DNA of 64,000 nt from Girardinichthys multiradiatus. Taxonomy: Eukaryota; Chordata; Actinopteri; Cyprinodontiformes; Goodeidae. The number at the start of each line of letters is the position of its first letter. The first letter of the stretch is position 1. The DNA lies in the NCBI RefSeq assembly GCF_021462225.1, contig NC_061811.1, forward strand, positions 5,853,663 through 5,917,662. The letters are read 5' to 3'. Below the pieces are notes generated by a model. It did no database searches, was not told the DNA's origin, and saw nothing but the letters and a program-made list of their open reading frames with translations. This document shows, piece after piece, positions 1-10,185 of this stretch. A program made the position numbers and the translations under genes.

Positions 1-426
1 TAATTCTTCTCTATACGTTTTCCTACTTGTCTTTAAAAATTATTACTTGCTGTTTGTGCATAATGTGTAGACACAAAAACATCTACAAGTTACTACAAGG
101 AGTGGAGCGGTCCACCCCCCTGTTTTACACGAGTGGTATGTTCCAATCCCTTCGCTATTTGCAACCTGCTTCTAACTGTCCCCCGGAATTTATGCGTTGA
201 GGACTTTTTCAGTAAGTTTGGCAATTTTACTTTTATCTGAACTGTTTATATTAAAAAAATAACTCCATTGCTTTGTGTTTATGCTGCAGCGTGATAGGTA
301 AATGTGTGATTATATATGTCAGCTAACATTAAGATAAATATTCATGAATATGCGTTGGCAAGTCCTTATTAATTAAACTCTTAAGTATGCAAGCAGAACC
401 GTAAGGTTTCTGTGTCTGTTCTTAGA
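1..426. other. Unassigned AT-rich DNA
   Basis: No reading frame, RNA or repeat that I recognise. It is the left flank of the hAT-like MITE that follows. Confidence 0.5.
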
Positions 427-434
427 CCTATAAC

Positions 435-599
435 CAGTGCTTTAAATGTAAAAAATAAGTGCCGGTACTGTAAAATTTGTCGTTACTGTTAGCTGTTGAG
501 CGGGAAGAGAGGGAGTGGAGGGAGGATGGGTGTTGAAAGATGTGCTGAGGGGTAAAATTGAGAAGTGCCAGTACTGCGACCGGCCTACTTAAAGCATTG
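435..599. mobile_element. 165-bp hAT-like MITE with 8-bp target duplication
   Basis: The segment begins CAGTGCTTTAA and ends TTAAAGCATTG, an 11-bp terminal inverted repeat with one mismatch. The same 8 bases, CCTATAAC, lie directly outside both ends (427-434 and 600-607). An 8-bp duplication with CA(G/A)TG-type termini is the hAT superfamily signature. Inside the ends, GTGCCGGTACTG and its near-inverse CAGTACTG form subterminal repeats. The element is far too short to encode a transposase, so it is non-autonomous. The short ORFs crossing it are shadows. Confidence 0.8.
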
Positions 600-607
600 C
601 CTATAAC

Positions 608-1490
608 CAGCACATTATATAGTATTTTGATGTGTTTCAAAACTTTTAAAATGTTTCTTTATCTTCTTGCTAACCTGGCCAAACCGGCGTTCCGCCAAAA
701 AGAACTGACCAATGAGGGACAAGCTGTTGAATGACGTTGTGCGAGTAAGCAAATCAAAAGTGTGCAGAAGCGCAAAGGCGGATTTGCGTCCCTTAGCTGT
801 AGTTGAGGAGAATACACTGCTAAAACACAGGAGAAAAAAAAAATTGTATCCACTAAAGACAAAGTTTAAAGAAGGCATTAGGAAAAAATGGGCTCTCTTG
901 TTAAATCTCCATTCTTAATTACGTCGGTGAAGTTTGGTCAAACGATTTGTGAAGTCTCAGACTGCATTGGTCCTGCTATAGTTAGATGTTTGGTTATGCT
1001 GATTAAGCGTTTCATTATAACGATGAACTCACTTGATGTCGATCCAAATGTACAATTATGCAATGTTTCAGCTTGTTTCACCTTGCACATTGCAATGCAG
1101 CACATTATTCAGAACCCCGCTATGGAGGTAAATTGGGGCTATAAAGTTTGTTCAAAAGAAAAAAAATTGAAACTGAAAAATTATTTTGAAACAAAAAAAA
1201 TAAACTGAAAAAAGGTTTTGCAGATGATTTTTTTTTTGGAACTGAAAAAAGTTGCAACTGCAAAAAATAATTTAATTGAAAAAGTTTTTGTGGATGAAAA
1301 ACAAAATTGTGAAACTGGAAAAAAAACCCATCTCCTTTTTTCCCTTTTTACCAGAATCACATACCAGTTTCAATACAACAACACTGAAGAAAGAAGACTC
1401 ATTGTAGCCAAGGAAATAGGCACAATTTATGTACATCTGACTACAGCACCTCACCACTCTAAGATGTCATCAGTGAGTGTCATTTTGATC
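608..1490. other. Unassigned DNA with A-rich, GAAACTGAAAA-like tract
   Basis: No gene recognised. From about 1150 to 1330 the plus strand is very A-rich and repeats the theme TTGAAACTGAAAA at irregular spacing. This loosely resembles the GTTTGAAACTGAATT repeats in the TIRs of the element at 31101-33425. It could be the subterminal region of the transposon whose transposase fragment follows, but no terminus was found. The small ORFs at 712-918, 888-1208 and 1218-1514 lack recognisable domains. Confidence 0.4.
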
Positions 1491-1491
1491 A

Positions 1492-2395
1492 GTGATCAAA
1501 ATGAAAAAAAGTGACTCGCCAGGTGAGTCAAATGCACATTTTGAAAGTATAGCAGAGGATGACGAAATCGAGCCTAAACGTGGCTTCAACAGTGTTGAGC
1601 ATAATGAAGAATTCCTCAAGACAAGTTTAAAATATTGGGCAACATCCTATTCAGTCTCTCTAGTTGCATCATCTTTGCTGTCTATTTTGAAGATGTTTCA
1701 CCCCACCCTTCCCAAAGATGGAAGAACGTTGCTTGGAACACCAAAAAATGTGCATACTACTAATATTCAAGGGGGAGAATACTATCATTTTGGTATAGTC
1801 AAAGGGGTGCTTTCACGGTTGGTATGTTTGCGTTTACCGGCAACTATGACTACTCTTAATTTACAGTTTAATATAGATGGTTTACCTTTATTCAAAAGTT
1901 CTAAACTTCAGTTTTGGCCCATACTTGGATGTCTCAGATGTGACTACACAAAGTCCCCATTTGTTGTTGCCATTTTTTGGGGTTTAAGCAAGCCAAAGAG
2001 TGTTTTTGAGTACCAAGAGCAGTTTGTCAAAGATCTTCAGAATGTACTGTCTAATGGCATTATTTATAATGACAAACAATTTAATGTACAGATTTCTTCC
2101 TTCAGTTGTGATGCCCCAGCTAGAGCTTATATTAAGCAGACCAAAGAATTTAATCACTATTCAAGTTGTGACAAGTGCTTTCAGGAGGGTGTATGGAGGA
2201 ATAAAATGACATATCCTGAAGCTAACTTAGGACAGACTCCAGTTTCTCAGACATGGTTGATGAGGGGCATCACATTGGGAAGAGCCCTTTATCTGGTTTA
2301 GTTAAGATGGTTTCTATGTTTCCACTTGATTACATGCATCTCTGTTGTCTTGGAGTTACTAGGAAACTGCTTAATATATGGTTAAAGAGGAAACT
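1492..2395 (+). pseudogene. EnSpm/Tnp2-like transposase fragment, frameshifted and cut by Rex3
   Basis: This reads as the central part of a DNA-transposon transposase of the animal EnSpm/CACTA-related (Tnp2-like) type. It would cut and paste its own element in the nucleus. Frame one (1492-2301, 269 aa) contains the family-like blocks FNIDGLPLFKSS, WPILGCL, a PFVVAIFWGLSKP block and SSFSCDAPARAYIK, then a Cys pair (CDKC) suggesting a zinc knuckle. Between about 2238 and 2250 a one-base indel moves the reading to the second frame, which continues MVDEGHHIGKSPL and FPLDYMHLCCLGVTRKLL. That block normally follows in these proteins. The sequence then stops abruptly at about 2395, where Rex3 DNA begins. 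No downstream remainder was found in the window. The first Met (1492, or 1501) is probably internal to the original protein. Family assignment is from motif memory, so superfamily placement is moderate; the transposon origin is more secure. Confidence 0.65.
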
Positions 2396-2683
2396 TCAAG
2401 AACCCCTCATGACAACGATTAAATCGAGGCCCGGTACGGCGACGTCACCTGGAGCCAGGCCTGGGGTGGGACTCGTCGGAGAGCGCCTGGTGGCTGGGTT
2501 GCTCCTCGTGGGACCCTGCCGGGCCAAGCCCGAACAAGATACGCGAGGCCATCCCCCAGTGGGCCCACCACCTTAAGGGGGAACCGTGAGGGAACGGTGC
2601 AAAGAGGATCGGGCGGCGGACGAAGGTGGAGACCTCGGCGGCCCAATCCCCGGATGCTTAGGCTGGCACTAAGGACGTGGAAT

Positions 2684-3074
2684 TCAATTAAATTAAATTC
2701 AGTTTTATTTATATAGCGCCAATTCACAACACATGTTGTCTCAAGGCACTTCACAACAGTCAGGTACATACATTCCACTTAGTCCTAACCATTGAACAGT
2801 GTAGTCAGAGTTAGTTATTCATTCAAATTAGATAAAACGTTTTTCTGTCTAAGGAAACCCAGCAGACTGCATCCAGTCAGTGACTTGCAGCATTTCCTCC
2901 TCCTGGATGAGCATGTAGAGACAGTGGACAGTCACTGGCGTTGACTTTGCAGCAATCCCTCATACCGAGCATGCATGTGGCGACAGTGGAGAGGAAAAAC
3001 TCCCTTTTAACAGGAACAAACCTCCAGCAGAACCAGGCTCAGTGTGAGCGGCCATCTGCCACGACTGACTGGGA
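2684..3074. repeat. 391-bp dispersed repeat inserted in Rex3, 5-bp TSD GGAAT
   Basis: The Rex3 phrase ACGTGGAATGTCACCTC is interrupted after GGAAT (2679-2683) and resumes at a second GGAAT (3075-3079), giving a 5-bp direct duplication. The insert starts TCAATTAAATTAAATTCAGT, contains TTTATATAGCGCCAATTCAC and AGGAAACCCAGCAGA, and ends in CCATCTGCCACGACTGACTG. A diverged partial copy lies at 37466-37692. No ORF and no clear terminal inverted repeats are visible. The class is unknown to me; it behaves as a non-autonomous dispersed repeat. Confidence 0.75.
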
Positions 3075-3079
3075 GGAAT

Positions 3080-3622
3080 GTCACCTCACACAGCGTGGGC
3101 TCTGGAACCCATCTCCTTGAGAGGGGCTGGACTCTCTTCTACTCTGGAGTGGCCCACGGGGAGAGGCGGCGGGCTGGGGTGGGTTTGCTTGTTGCCCCCC
3201 AGCTCAGCCGTCTCGTGTTGCGGTTTAACCCGGTGGATGAGAGGGTCGCATCCCTGCCCCTTCGGGTTGCGGACAGGTCTCTGACTGTCGTTTTGGCCTA
3301 CAGGCCGAGTGGTAGTGCGGAGTACCCGGCCTTCTTGGCATCCCTGTCAGGGGTGCTGGATAGTGCCCCTCCCGGGGACTCCATTATTCTGCTGGGGGAC
3401 TTCAACGCCCATGTGGGAAATGACAGTGACACCTGGAGAGGCGGGATCGGGAGGAATGGCCTCCTTGATCTGAATCCGAGTGATGTTTTGTTTCTGGACT
3501 TCTGTGTTAGTCACGGATTGTCTATAATGAACACCATGTTCAAACATAAAGGTGTCCATCAGTGCACTTGGCACCAGGACACCCTAGGCAGGAGGTCAAT
3601 GATCGACTTTGTTGTCATATAA
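3080..3622 (+). pseudogene. Rex3 endonuclease domain (broken)
   Basis: The frame-2 translation contains the Rex3 apurinic-like endonuclease: [20 protein letters not shown], then GVGLLVAPQ, then the catalytic-site block [13 protein letters not shown] and the C-terminal [19 protein letters not shown]. The endonuclease nicks target DNA to prime reverse transcription. A TAA stop (3620-3622) falls just after the last block, where the family reads on. The segment between GTCACCTC (3080) and AGCGTGGGC is shorter than in typical Rex3, suggesting a small deletion near the repeat insertion. No start codon is reliable because the true N-terminus is disrupted. Confidence 0.85.
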
Positions 3623-4311
3623 TCAGACCTTCGGCCACATGTTTTGGACACTCGGGTGAAGAGAGGGGCTGAGCTGTCCACTTATCATCACCTGTTGGTG
3701 AGTTGGATCAGCTGGGGGAGGAGAAAGCCAATCAGACTTGGCAGGCCCAAGCGCATAGTGAGGGTCTGCCGGGAACGTCTGGCGGAGCCCTTGGCCAGGG
3801 ATGTATTCACCTCCCACCTCCGGAAGAGCTTTGACCAGATTCCGGGGGATGTTGTAGACATAGAGTCCGAGTGGACCATGTTCTCCGCATTTATTGTCAA
3901 TGCTGCTGCCCGTAGCTGCGGCCGTAATGTCTGCGGTGGCTGTCGCGGCGGCAATCCCCGAACACGGTAGTGGACACCGGCAGTAAGGGACGCTGTCAAG
4001 CTGAACAAGGAGTCCTATCGGCTGTGGTTGGCTTGTGGGACTCCTGAGGCGGCCAGCGTGCCACGGCCCGGGCGGTGGCAGAGGCAAAAACTCGGGCGTG
4101 GGAGGAGTTCGGTGAGGCCATGGAGAAGGACTACCGGTTGGCCACGAAGCGATTCTAGCAAATCGTCTGCCGCCTCAGGAGGGGGAAGCAGTGCTTCGCC
4201 AACCCTGTTTACAGTGGGGGTGGGAGGCTGCTGACCACAACTGGGGATATTATCGGGTGGTGGAAGGAGTACTTCGAGGATCTCCTCAATCCTCCCATCA
4301 CGCATTCCCTG
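3623..4311 (+). pseudogene. Rex3 linker between endonuclease and RT, multiple frameshifts
   Basis: Continuous Rex3-type DNA with no long open frame. Pieces in different frames look Rex3-like, for example VSWISWGRRKPIRLGRPKRI in the 3644-3970 frame, and PRPGRWQRQKLGRGRSSV near 4070. This corresponds to the spacer between endonuclease and reverse transcriptase. ORFs on the minus strand here are shadows of the GC-rich sequence. Confidence 0.7.
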
Positions 4312-5605
4312 GTGGAAACAGATGCCGGGGACTCGGGGTTGGACTCCTTCATCACCCAGGCTGAAATCACCGAGGTGGTTAAAAAGCTCCGCGGTGGCAG
4401 GGCTTCGGGGGTGGATGAGATCCACCCTGAGTACCTCAAGTCTTTGGATGTTGTAGGGCTGTCATGGTTGACACGCCTCTTCAACATTGCGTGGCGGTCG
4501 GGGACAGTGTCTCTGGACTGGCAGACTGGGGTGGTGGTCCCCCTACATAAGAAGGGTGACCGGAGGGTGTGTTCCAACTACAGGGGGATCACACTCCTCA
4601 GCCTCCCTGGTAAGGCCTACGCCAGGGTATTGGAGAGGAGAGTCCGGCTGATAGTCGAACCTCGGCTTCAGGAGGAGCAGTGTGGTTTTCGTCCCGGCCG
4701 TGGAACACTGGACCAGCTCTATACCCTCTACAGGGTACTCGAGGGTTCATGGGAGTTTGCCCAACCAGTCTGCATGTGTTTTGTGGACCTGGAGAAAACA
4801 TTCGACTGTGTCCCTCGTGATGCCCTGTGGGGGGTGCTCCAGGACTATGGAGTCGGGGGCCCTTTATTAGGGGCCATCCGGTCTCTGTACAAGCGGAGCA
4901 GGAATTTGGTTTTGCATTGCTGGCACTAAGTCGGACCTGTTCCCGGTGCATGTTGGAGTCCGGCAGGGCTGCCCTTTGTCACCGGTCCTGTTCATAACTT
5001 TTATGGACAGAATTTCTAGGCGCAGCCAAGGGCCGGAGGGGGTCTGGTTTTGGGACCAGAGGATTTCGTCTCTTGCAGATGACGTGGTTCTGCTGGCCCC
5101 CTCTAGCCAAGACCTACAGCATGCGCTGTGGCAGTTCACAGCCGAGTGTGAAGCGGCTGGGATGAGGATCAGCTCCTCCAAGTCCGAGGCCATGGTACTC
5201 GACCGGAAAAGGGTGGCTTGTCCTCTTCAGGTTGGAGGGGAGTTCCTGCCTCAAGTGGAGGAGTTTAAGTATCTCGGGGTCTTGTTCACGAGTGGGGGAA
5301 AAATGGAGCGGGAGATCGACAGACGGATTGGTGCGGCTGCCGTAGTAATGGGGGTGCTGTGCCGGTCCATTGTGGTGAAGAGAGAGCTGAGCCGATAAGC
5401 GAAGCTCTCAATTTACTGGTCAGTCTATGTTCCTACCCTCACCTATGGCCATGAACTTTGGGTCATGACCGAAAGAACGAGATCCCGGATACAAGCGGCT
5501 GAAATGAGCTTCCTCCGTAGGGTGGCCGGGCACTCCCTTAGAGATAGGGTGAGAAGCTCGGCCATCCAGGAGGGGCTCGGAGTAGAGCCACTGCTCCTCC
5601 ACATA
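4312..5605 (+). pseudogene. Rex3 reverse transcriptase domain (frameshifted)
   Basis: Frame one (4312-4929) carries RT blocks in order: GGRASGVDEIHPEYLK, WQTGVVVPLHKKGDRR, NYRGITLLSLPGKAY, CGFRPGRGTLDQLY and the motif-A block CFVDLEKTFDCVPR. A frameshift near 4925 moves the frame. The second frame (4946-5398) holds VGVRQGCPLSPVLF (motif B) and ISSLADDVVLL (motif C), then FKYLGVLFTSGGKMEREIDR. The usual F before ADD is gone (SLADD), consistent with a two-codon deletion in the catalytic loop. A stop after KRELSR (5398) is followed by the Rex3 block TERTRSRIQAAEMSFLRRVA. Sequence ends at the Tc1 junction, so the C-terminus is missing. Not functional. Confidence 0.88.
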
Positions 5606-7205
5606 CAGGTCCTTCTCAAACTATTAGCATATTGTGATAAAGTTCATTATTTTCCATAATGTCATGATGAAAATTTAACATTCATATATTTTAGATTCAT
5701 TGCACACTAACTGAAATATTTCAGGTCTTTTATTGTCTTAATACGGATGATTTTGGCATACAGCTCATGAAAACCCAAAATTCCTATCTCACAAAATTAG
5801 CATATTTCATCCGACCAATAAAAGAAAAGTGTTTTTAATACAAAAAACGTCAACCTTCAAATAATCATGTACAGTTATGCACTCAATACTTGGTCGGGAA
5901 TCCTTTTGCAGAAATGACTGCTTCAATGCGGCGTGGCATGGAGGCAATCAGCCTGTGGCACTGCTGAGGTCTTATGGAGGCCCAGGATGCTTCGATAGCG
6001 GCCTTTAGCTCATCCAGAGTGTTGGGTCTTGAGTCTCTCAACGTTCTCTTCACAATATCCCACAGATTCTCTATGTGGTTCAGGTCAGGAGAGTTGGCAG
6101 GTCAATTGAGCACAGTGATACCATGGTCAGTAAACCATTTACCAGTGGTTTTGGCACTGTGAGCAGGTGCCAGGTCGTGCTGAAAAATGAAATCTTCATC
6201 TCCATAAAGCTTTTCAGCAGATGGAAGCATGAAGTGCTCCAACAAAATCTCCTGATAGCTAGCTGCATTGACCCTGCCCTTGATAAAACACAGTGGACCA
6301 ACACCAGCAGCTGACACGGCACCCCAGACCATCACTGACTGTGGGTACTTGACACTGGACTTCTGGCATTTTGGCATTTCCTTCTCCCCAGTCTTCCTCC
6401 AGACTCTGGCACCTTGATTTCCGAATGACATGCAGAATTTGCTTTCATCCGAAAAAAGTACTTTGGACCACTGAGCAACAGTCCAGGGCTGCTTCTCTGT
6501 AGCCCAGGTCAGGCGCTTCTGCCGCTGTTTCTGGTTCAAAAGTGGCTTGACCTGGGGAATGCGGCACCTGTAGCCCATTTCCTGCACGGTGGCTCTGGAT
6601 GTTTCTACTCCAGACTCAGTCCACTGCTTCCGCAGGTCCCCCAAGGTCTGGAATCGGCCCTTCTCCACAATCTTCCTCAGGGTCCGGTCACCTCTTCTCG
6701 TTGTGCAGCGTTTTCTGCCACACTTTTTCCTTCCCACAGACTTCCCACTGAGGTGCCTTGATACAGCACTCTGGGAACAGCCTATTCATTCAGAAATTTC
6801 TTTCTGTGTCTTACCTTCTTGCTTGAGGGTGTCAATAGTGGCCTTCTGGACAGCAGTCAGGTCGGCAGTCTTACCCATGATTGGGGTTTTGAGTGATGAA
6901 CCAGGCTGGGAGTTTTAAAGGCCTCAGGAATCTTTTGCAGGTGTTTAGAGTTAACTCGTTGATTCAGATGATTAGGTTCATAGCTCGTTTAGAGACCCTT
7001 TTAATGATATGCTAATTTTGTGAGATAGGAATTTTGGGTTTTCATGAGCTGTATGCCAAAATCATCGTATTAAGACAATAAAAGACCTGAAATATTTCAG
7101 TTAGTGTGCAATGAATCTAAAATATATGAATGTTAAATTTTCATCATGACATAATGGAAAATAATTAACTTTATCACAATATGCAAATTTTTTGAGAAGG
7201 GCCTG
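5606..7205 (-). mobile_element. Tc1 element, copy 1 (1600 bp), inserted at Rex3 end
   Basis: A complete Tc1-family DNA transposon bounded by TA (5604-5605 and 7206-7207). Outer termini are CAGGTCCTTCTCAAA and, inverted, TTTGAGAAGGGCCTG. The terminal inverted repeats are about 210 bp. Each holds two direct copies of a CTCA(C/A)AAAATTAGCATAT-like site, one at the tip and one at the inner end: the IR/DR layout used by Tc1 transposases. It is nearly identical to copies at 18277-19883 and 54388-55992. The left flank is Rex3 and the right flank is not, so DNA was probably lost beside the insertion. Confidence 0.95.
5883..6878 (-). pseudogene. Tc1 transposase, copy 1, two nonsense codons
   Basis: Reads on the minus strand from ATG at 6878 (MGKTADLTAVQ) to a stop at 5883-5885. 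Relative to the intact copy, codon 31 (CGA, Arg) is TGA at 6786-6788, and the Trp codon of LNWPANSPDLN is TGA at 6102-6104. The second stop removes the last catalytic Glu. Both changes are C-to-T type on one strand. There is also a 12-base in-frame loss of the HRRV block (near 6587) and a 3-base gain making QEILLEHF. FSDESKF and QHDLAPAHS are still readable. The copy cannot make a working enzyme. Confidence 0.93.
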
Positions 7206-7800
7206 TAGTTTCAATGTCAGGCTTCAACATGGATTCAATATTTCTGCTTAACCATATTTCAACGTTGATTCACTCATATTTTGCTATCTGGGTATGCTGG
7301 TCAGAAAATTTGGTATGTGCTCACCCTCTGCAAAAATAACTCTTTTTATCGCCTTCTGTACTCCAATGTACACTGCCCATCTGTGGTGACAATACAAAAG
7401 AGGCAACATGCAGAAACTTCAGGTGGCATACAATAACGCTATGAGGCTACTACTCAAACTACCTAGATGGAATAGTGCCAGCCACTTGTTTGCAAGTGTT
7501 GATGTACCCACATGTCCTGCTGTGCACAGGAACCTTATGTATAGATTGTCTGTGTCATGTAATGGGATAATTGCAATTTTAGTAAACCCTGCACTGAGTA
7601 CAGTCAGATTTATCTTGAGATTGTGGAATCACTGCCATCATAATTTATTTGTGACTCAGTGAACAATATCATGTGTTGTGGCTTTTAGAACCTGTTATAT
7701 TATTTATTTCTTTGCATATGTTTCCTTTTATCTCTTTTTCTTTTTACTTTACTATGGACCATCCTTGTGTCTGGAATAAAAATTGATCGATTGATTATAT
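7206..7800 (+). pseudogene. 3' end of a non-LTR retrotransposon, 5' truncated
   Basis: The frame at 7408-7662 reads KLQVAYNNAMRLLLKLPRWN, then ASHLFASVDVPTCPAVHRNL and a region ending VNPALSTVRF. This resembles the extreme C-terminus of fish LINE ORF2 proteins. A stop is followed by an untranslated stretch and the tail GTCTGGAATAAAAATTGATCGATTGATTAT, that is, a polyadenylation-like AATAAA and a short TTGAT repeat typical of a LINE 3' end. The clade is not certain. No RT or endonuclease remains, which is usual for a 5'-truncated insertion. Confidence 0.6.
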
Positions 7801-8310
7801 ACTCTATAACAAGGAATGTATTATAGTTGTACAAACTTACTTTTCTTGATTGTACAAAGTAAAGGTTGCAATAACTGGTTGCAATGATCTGCTTTCAAGA
7901 TTTCCAGAACGTTTTTTGTTTGTTTGTTTTTGCAGTAAGAGTAACATCTGTAGTTGGTTACCCATTTTTTTTACATCCGCAAGCAGAAGTCATTGATTGT
8001 TTGTGACAGAGAGGAACAGTGAGGTGAGACTGTAGAGCTTGTTTCCCTCTGGATGGCTGACATTTCTCCTGCTCTGGTGGGCAATCAGATTACAGGAGAT
8101 CACATCTGTCTGCCTCAAACACATGTACATACAAATATGGACAAAACAGAAAAACAGCACAGAACAACAGCACTGTTAGTTCAGTGAGGTCTGTCTGTGA
8201 AGTATCCACCTGGAGGTTCGGATGTTTTTTAATAATACAGTTACTGTTTCCTTTCCTCAATGTCCAATGATGAGCAGTTGCTTAATATCCTGTTGGGTGT
8301 CCTATAAACA
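7801..8310. other. Unassigned DNA
   Basis: AT-rich, with no recognised gene or repeat. It leads into the microsatellite. Confidence 0.5.
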
Positions 8311-8311
<1 letters not shown>

Positions 8312-8392
<81 letters not shown>

Positions 8393-8410
8393 GCACACAG
8401 AGAGAGAGAA
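8312..8410. repeat. (CA)n microsatellite
   Basis: A run of CA dinucleotides of about 80 bases, beginning GCGCGCACAC and ending ACGCACGCACACAGAGAGAGAG. The 84-aa ORF across it (poly Thr-His) is a product of the repeat and not a gene. Confidence 0.98.
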
Positions 8411-10065
8411 ATCCCTCTTAATGATTGCCCAGCCACATTTATATACTCACATTCCCCAAACTGCCCTGCAGCTTAAAAACCTTGGCTTTAAAACCAATAA
8501 ATGCATTTTACTTTCAAACTGAGTTATTACACAAGGTTAAACTAAAGCTAAATTAAAGTTTTAGAGGAATACAAAACGTGTTTCTCACAAGGTTCCTAAC
8601 TATCATCTTCTTTAAACTATTATAGCTGAATTATCTTCATATTAAAACTGGTTAATACAAAGTTTGCAATGTATTATGTCCACGTGGAAGCACATTTATA
8701 TGCAGTTATAATCAAATAAGTTAAAGATCAGCTCATATTGTTGTTTTTTCATTAATCCAAAGTGTCACAGACATTCTTCTATGTGACTTTAAGCCATGAA
8801 ATAAATAATAATAAACTAACAAAGCAGAGTAAATGACGTTTTGCACCATACATGCAAAACCCGACTGAAGATATTTGTGTAGAGGGCTCTTGTGACTGAA
8901 ACATTATATGTTTGTAGTATCTATAATGGACACTAGGCGCTAGTAATCAAAGGCTGCTAGTTTCTGCAGGCTAACCTGTTGCTGTCACGTAACATCGAAA
9001 GAAGAGGCTGCAGAGTTCTGAATGTGGTTGGTGAGTAAGTATAATACCTACAAAATGTAATGTTCTTTAACTATATTGTAAAGCTACCAAATCTTTCACG
9101 TGTTTTATAGAAAAGAGGAGGTTTACTGGCATGTATTGATTAAGCACATTATAAATAGTAGCTAGTTATACAGCTTTACTGCTATAATAAGATAAAAAAA
9201 AAACTTACATTCATCTAACAAATGATTCCATGTTATTTTACAAAAAGAAATGTTTCAAGTTAATTTGTGAGTTTCACCACCAGAACCAGAAAACATCCAC
9301 AGCTTCAGTAAAAATTTTTAATAATAAATGAACAGCATGTAGAAATTATCAATCAGATTGTTAGCTGCCCAATTAGAAAGAAGCTAAAGTAAAGCTGTTG
9401 TATTTAAAACCTAATTAAAAATAAAATCCCAGTTGACCCTGATTTAACTGACAGTTTTCAGTTGGCCGGGAGGCACGCATGTTTTCTTCTGCACTTTGGG
9501 AGGCTTCATCCAATGCTTTTGTTTTTACTATACAGGCTGACAGGAAATCTTATTCTGGACTTTTCCTATATGTGAATTCCTGCTGCAGATATGAGTTTTC
9601 ATATAGCACAGCTGTACTATTTTATTATCACAGTGAAATCTCTGTGTTTAGAGGTTTTATTTTGTATCATTTGTTTCAGATTGCTCCAAAACATACTTGG
9701 TTTTTGAAGCTTCTTTAAATGTTGTATGCAGACAGCGGGCACAGGGGCATGATATAATACAATACAATATAAAGTACAAAGCACTCGGTTCTGAAGTTTT
9801 CTATTTGGAACATCATTATATATATTTCACATATTATAGCTGTCTTGATATTATTAAATATTTCATGGTTAGAAGCTTAAGAAAAGCCTGGGGAGCAAAA
9901 ACATGAGAAGAGTTTAAAAAACCTTAAATAATCCTATTTTGTTTTTACACAAGCATTTGACTTACTGTTCAGAGAAAAACAAAAATCATGCACAAACTTA
10001 CAGGCCCACAACATGCATGCCTATTTAATTTATATATAATGTAGCCAGCGTTTGCACATTGTGGC
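8411..10065. other. Unassigned AT-rich DNA
   Basis: Nothing recognisable. One spot at 9027-9041 (GGTTGGTGAGTAAGTAT) fits a splice-donor consensus, but without a supporting exon it carries little weight. ORFs at 9479-9718 and 9697-9906 show no domain. Confidence 0.45.
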
Positions 10066-10069
10066 ATTG

Positions 10070-10183
10070 TACAGCTGCATCTCAAAATTAGAATAAGTTT
10101 AAAATTAATAATAAACTAGAATGCCTTGAAAAGTTTGTTTTATTTCAGCTATTCAATTCAAAGAGTGAAACTCATATATTACA
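10070..10183. mobile_element. Tc1-type terminal repeat relic
   Basis: TACAGCTGCATCTCAAAATTAGAAT at the left, and AAAGAGTGAAACTCATATATTA at the right, are the tip and inner part of a common fish Tc1 terminal inverted repeat. It is interrupted at a TA by the next element. No transposase belonging to it is visible here. Confidence 0.6.
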
Positions 10184-10185
10184 TA

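Larger units (their letters stand above)
2396..5605 (+). mobile_element. Rex3 (RTE clade) non-LTR retrotransposon, nearly full length, defective
   Basis: The element copies itself through RNA with an endonuclease plus reverse transcriptase. Two stretches match the published Rex3 RT primers: TGGCAGACTGGGGTGGTGGT at 4518 and, reversed, CAGGGCTGCCCTTTGTCACC at 4964. The 5' part (2396-2683) is the GC-rich leader. It overlaps the leader fragment at 41951-42165 around the phrase ACCCTCATGA..ATCGAGG. A 391-bp foreign repeat splits the leader from the endonuclease at 2684-3074. The coding part is broken by stops and frameshifts. The 3' end is missing: Rex3 sequence stops at 5605, where a Tc1 element begins, and does not resume beyond that element. 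The Rex3 DNA interrupts a transposase fragment, so it arrived later than that gene. Confidence 0.9.

Noticed and set aside
1150..1330. A-rich GAAACTGAAAA tract as the other end of the 31101 element family
   Set aside because: Only the short theme is shared; the terminal CTATGGGAAG and the ordered arm sequence are absent.
3347..4577. Minus-strand ORFs of 75-154 aa inside Rex3
   Set aside because: They are antisense shadows of the GC-rich Rex3 coding strand.
6589..6918. Plus-strand 109-aa ORF repeated at 19269-19598 and, reversed, at 54698-55000
   Set aside because: Antisense of the Tc1 transposase N-terminus; it recurs only because the transposon recurs.
8222..8476. 84-aa ORF with a poly Thr-His run
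   Set aside because: It is the translation of the (CA)n microsatellite; no domain outside the repeat.
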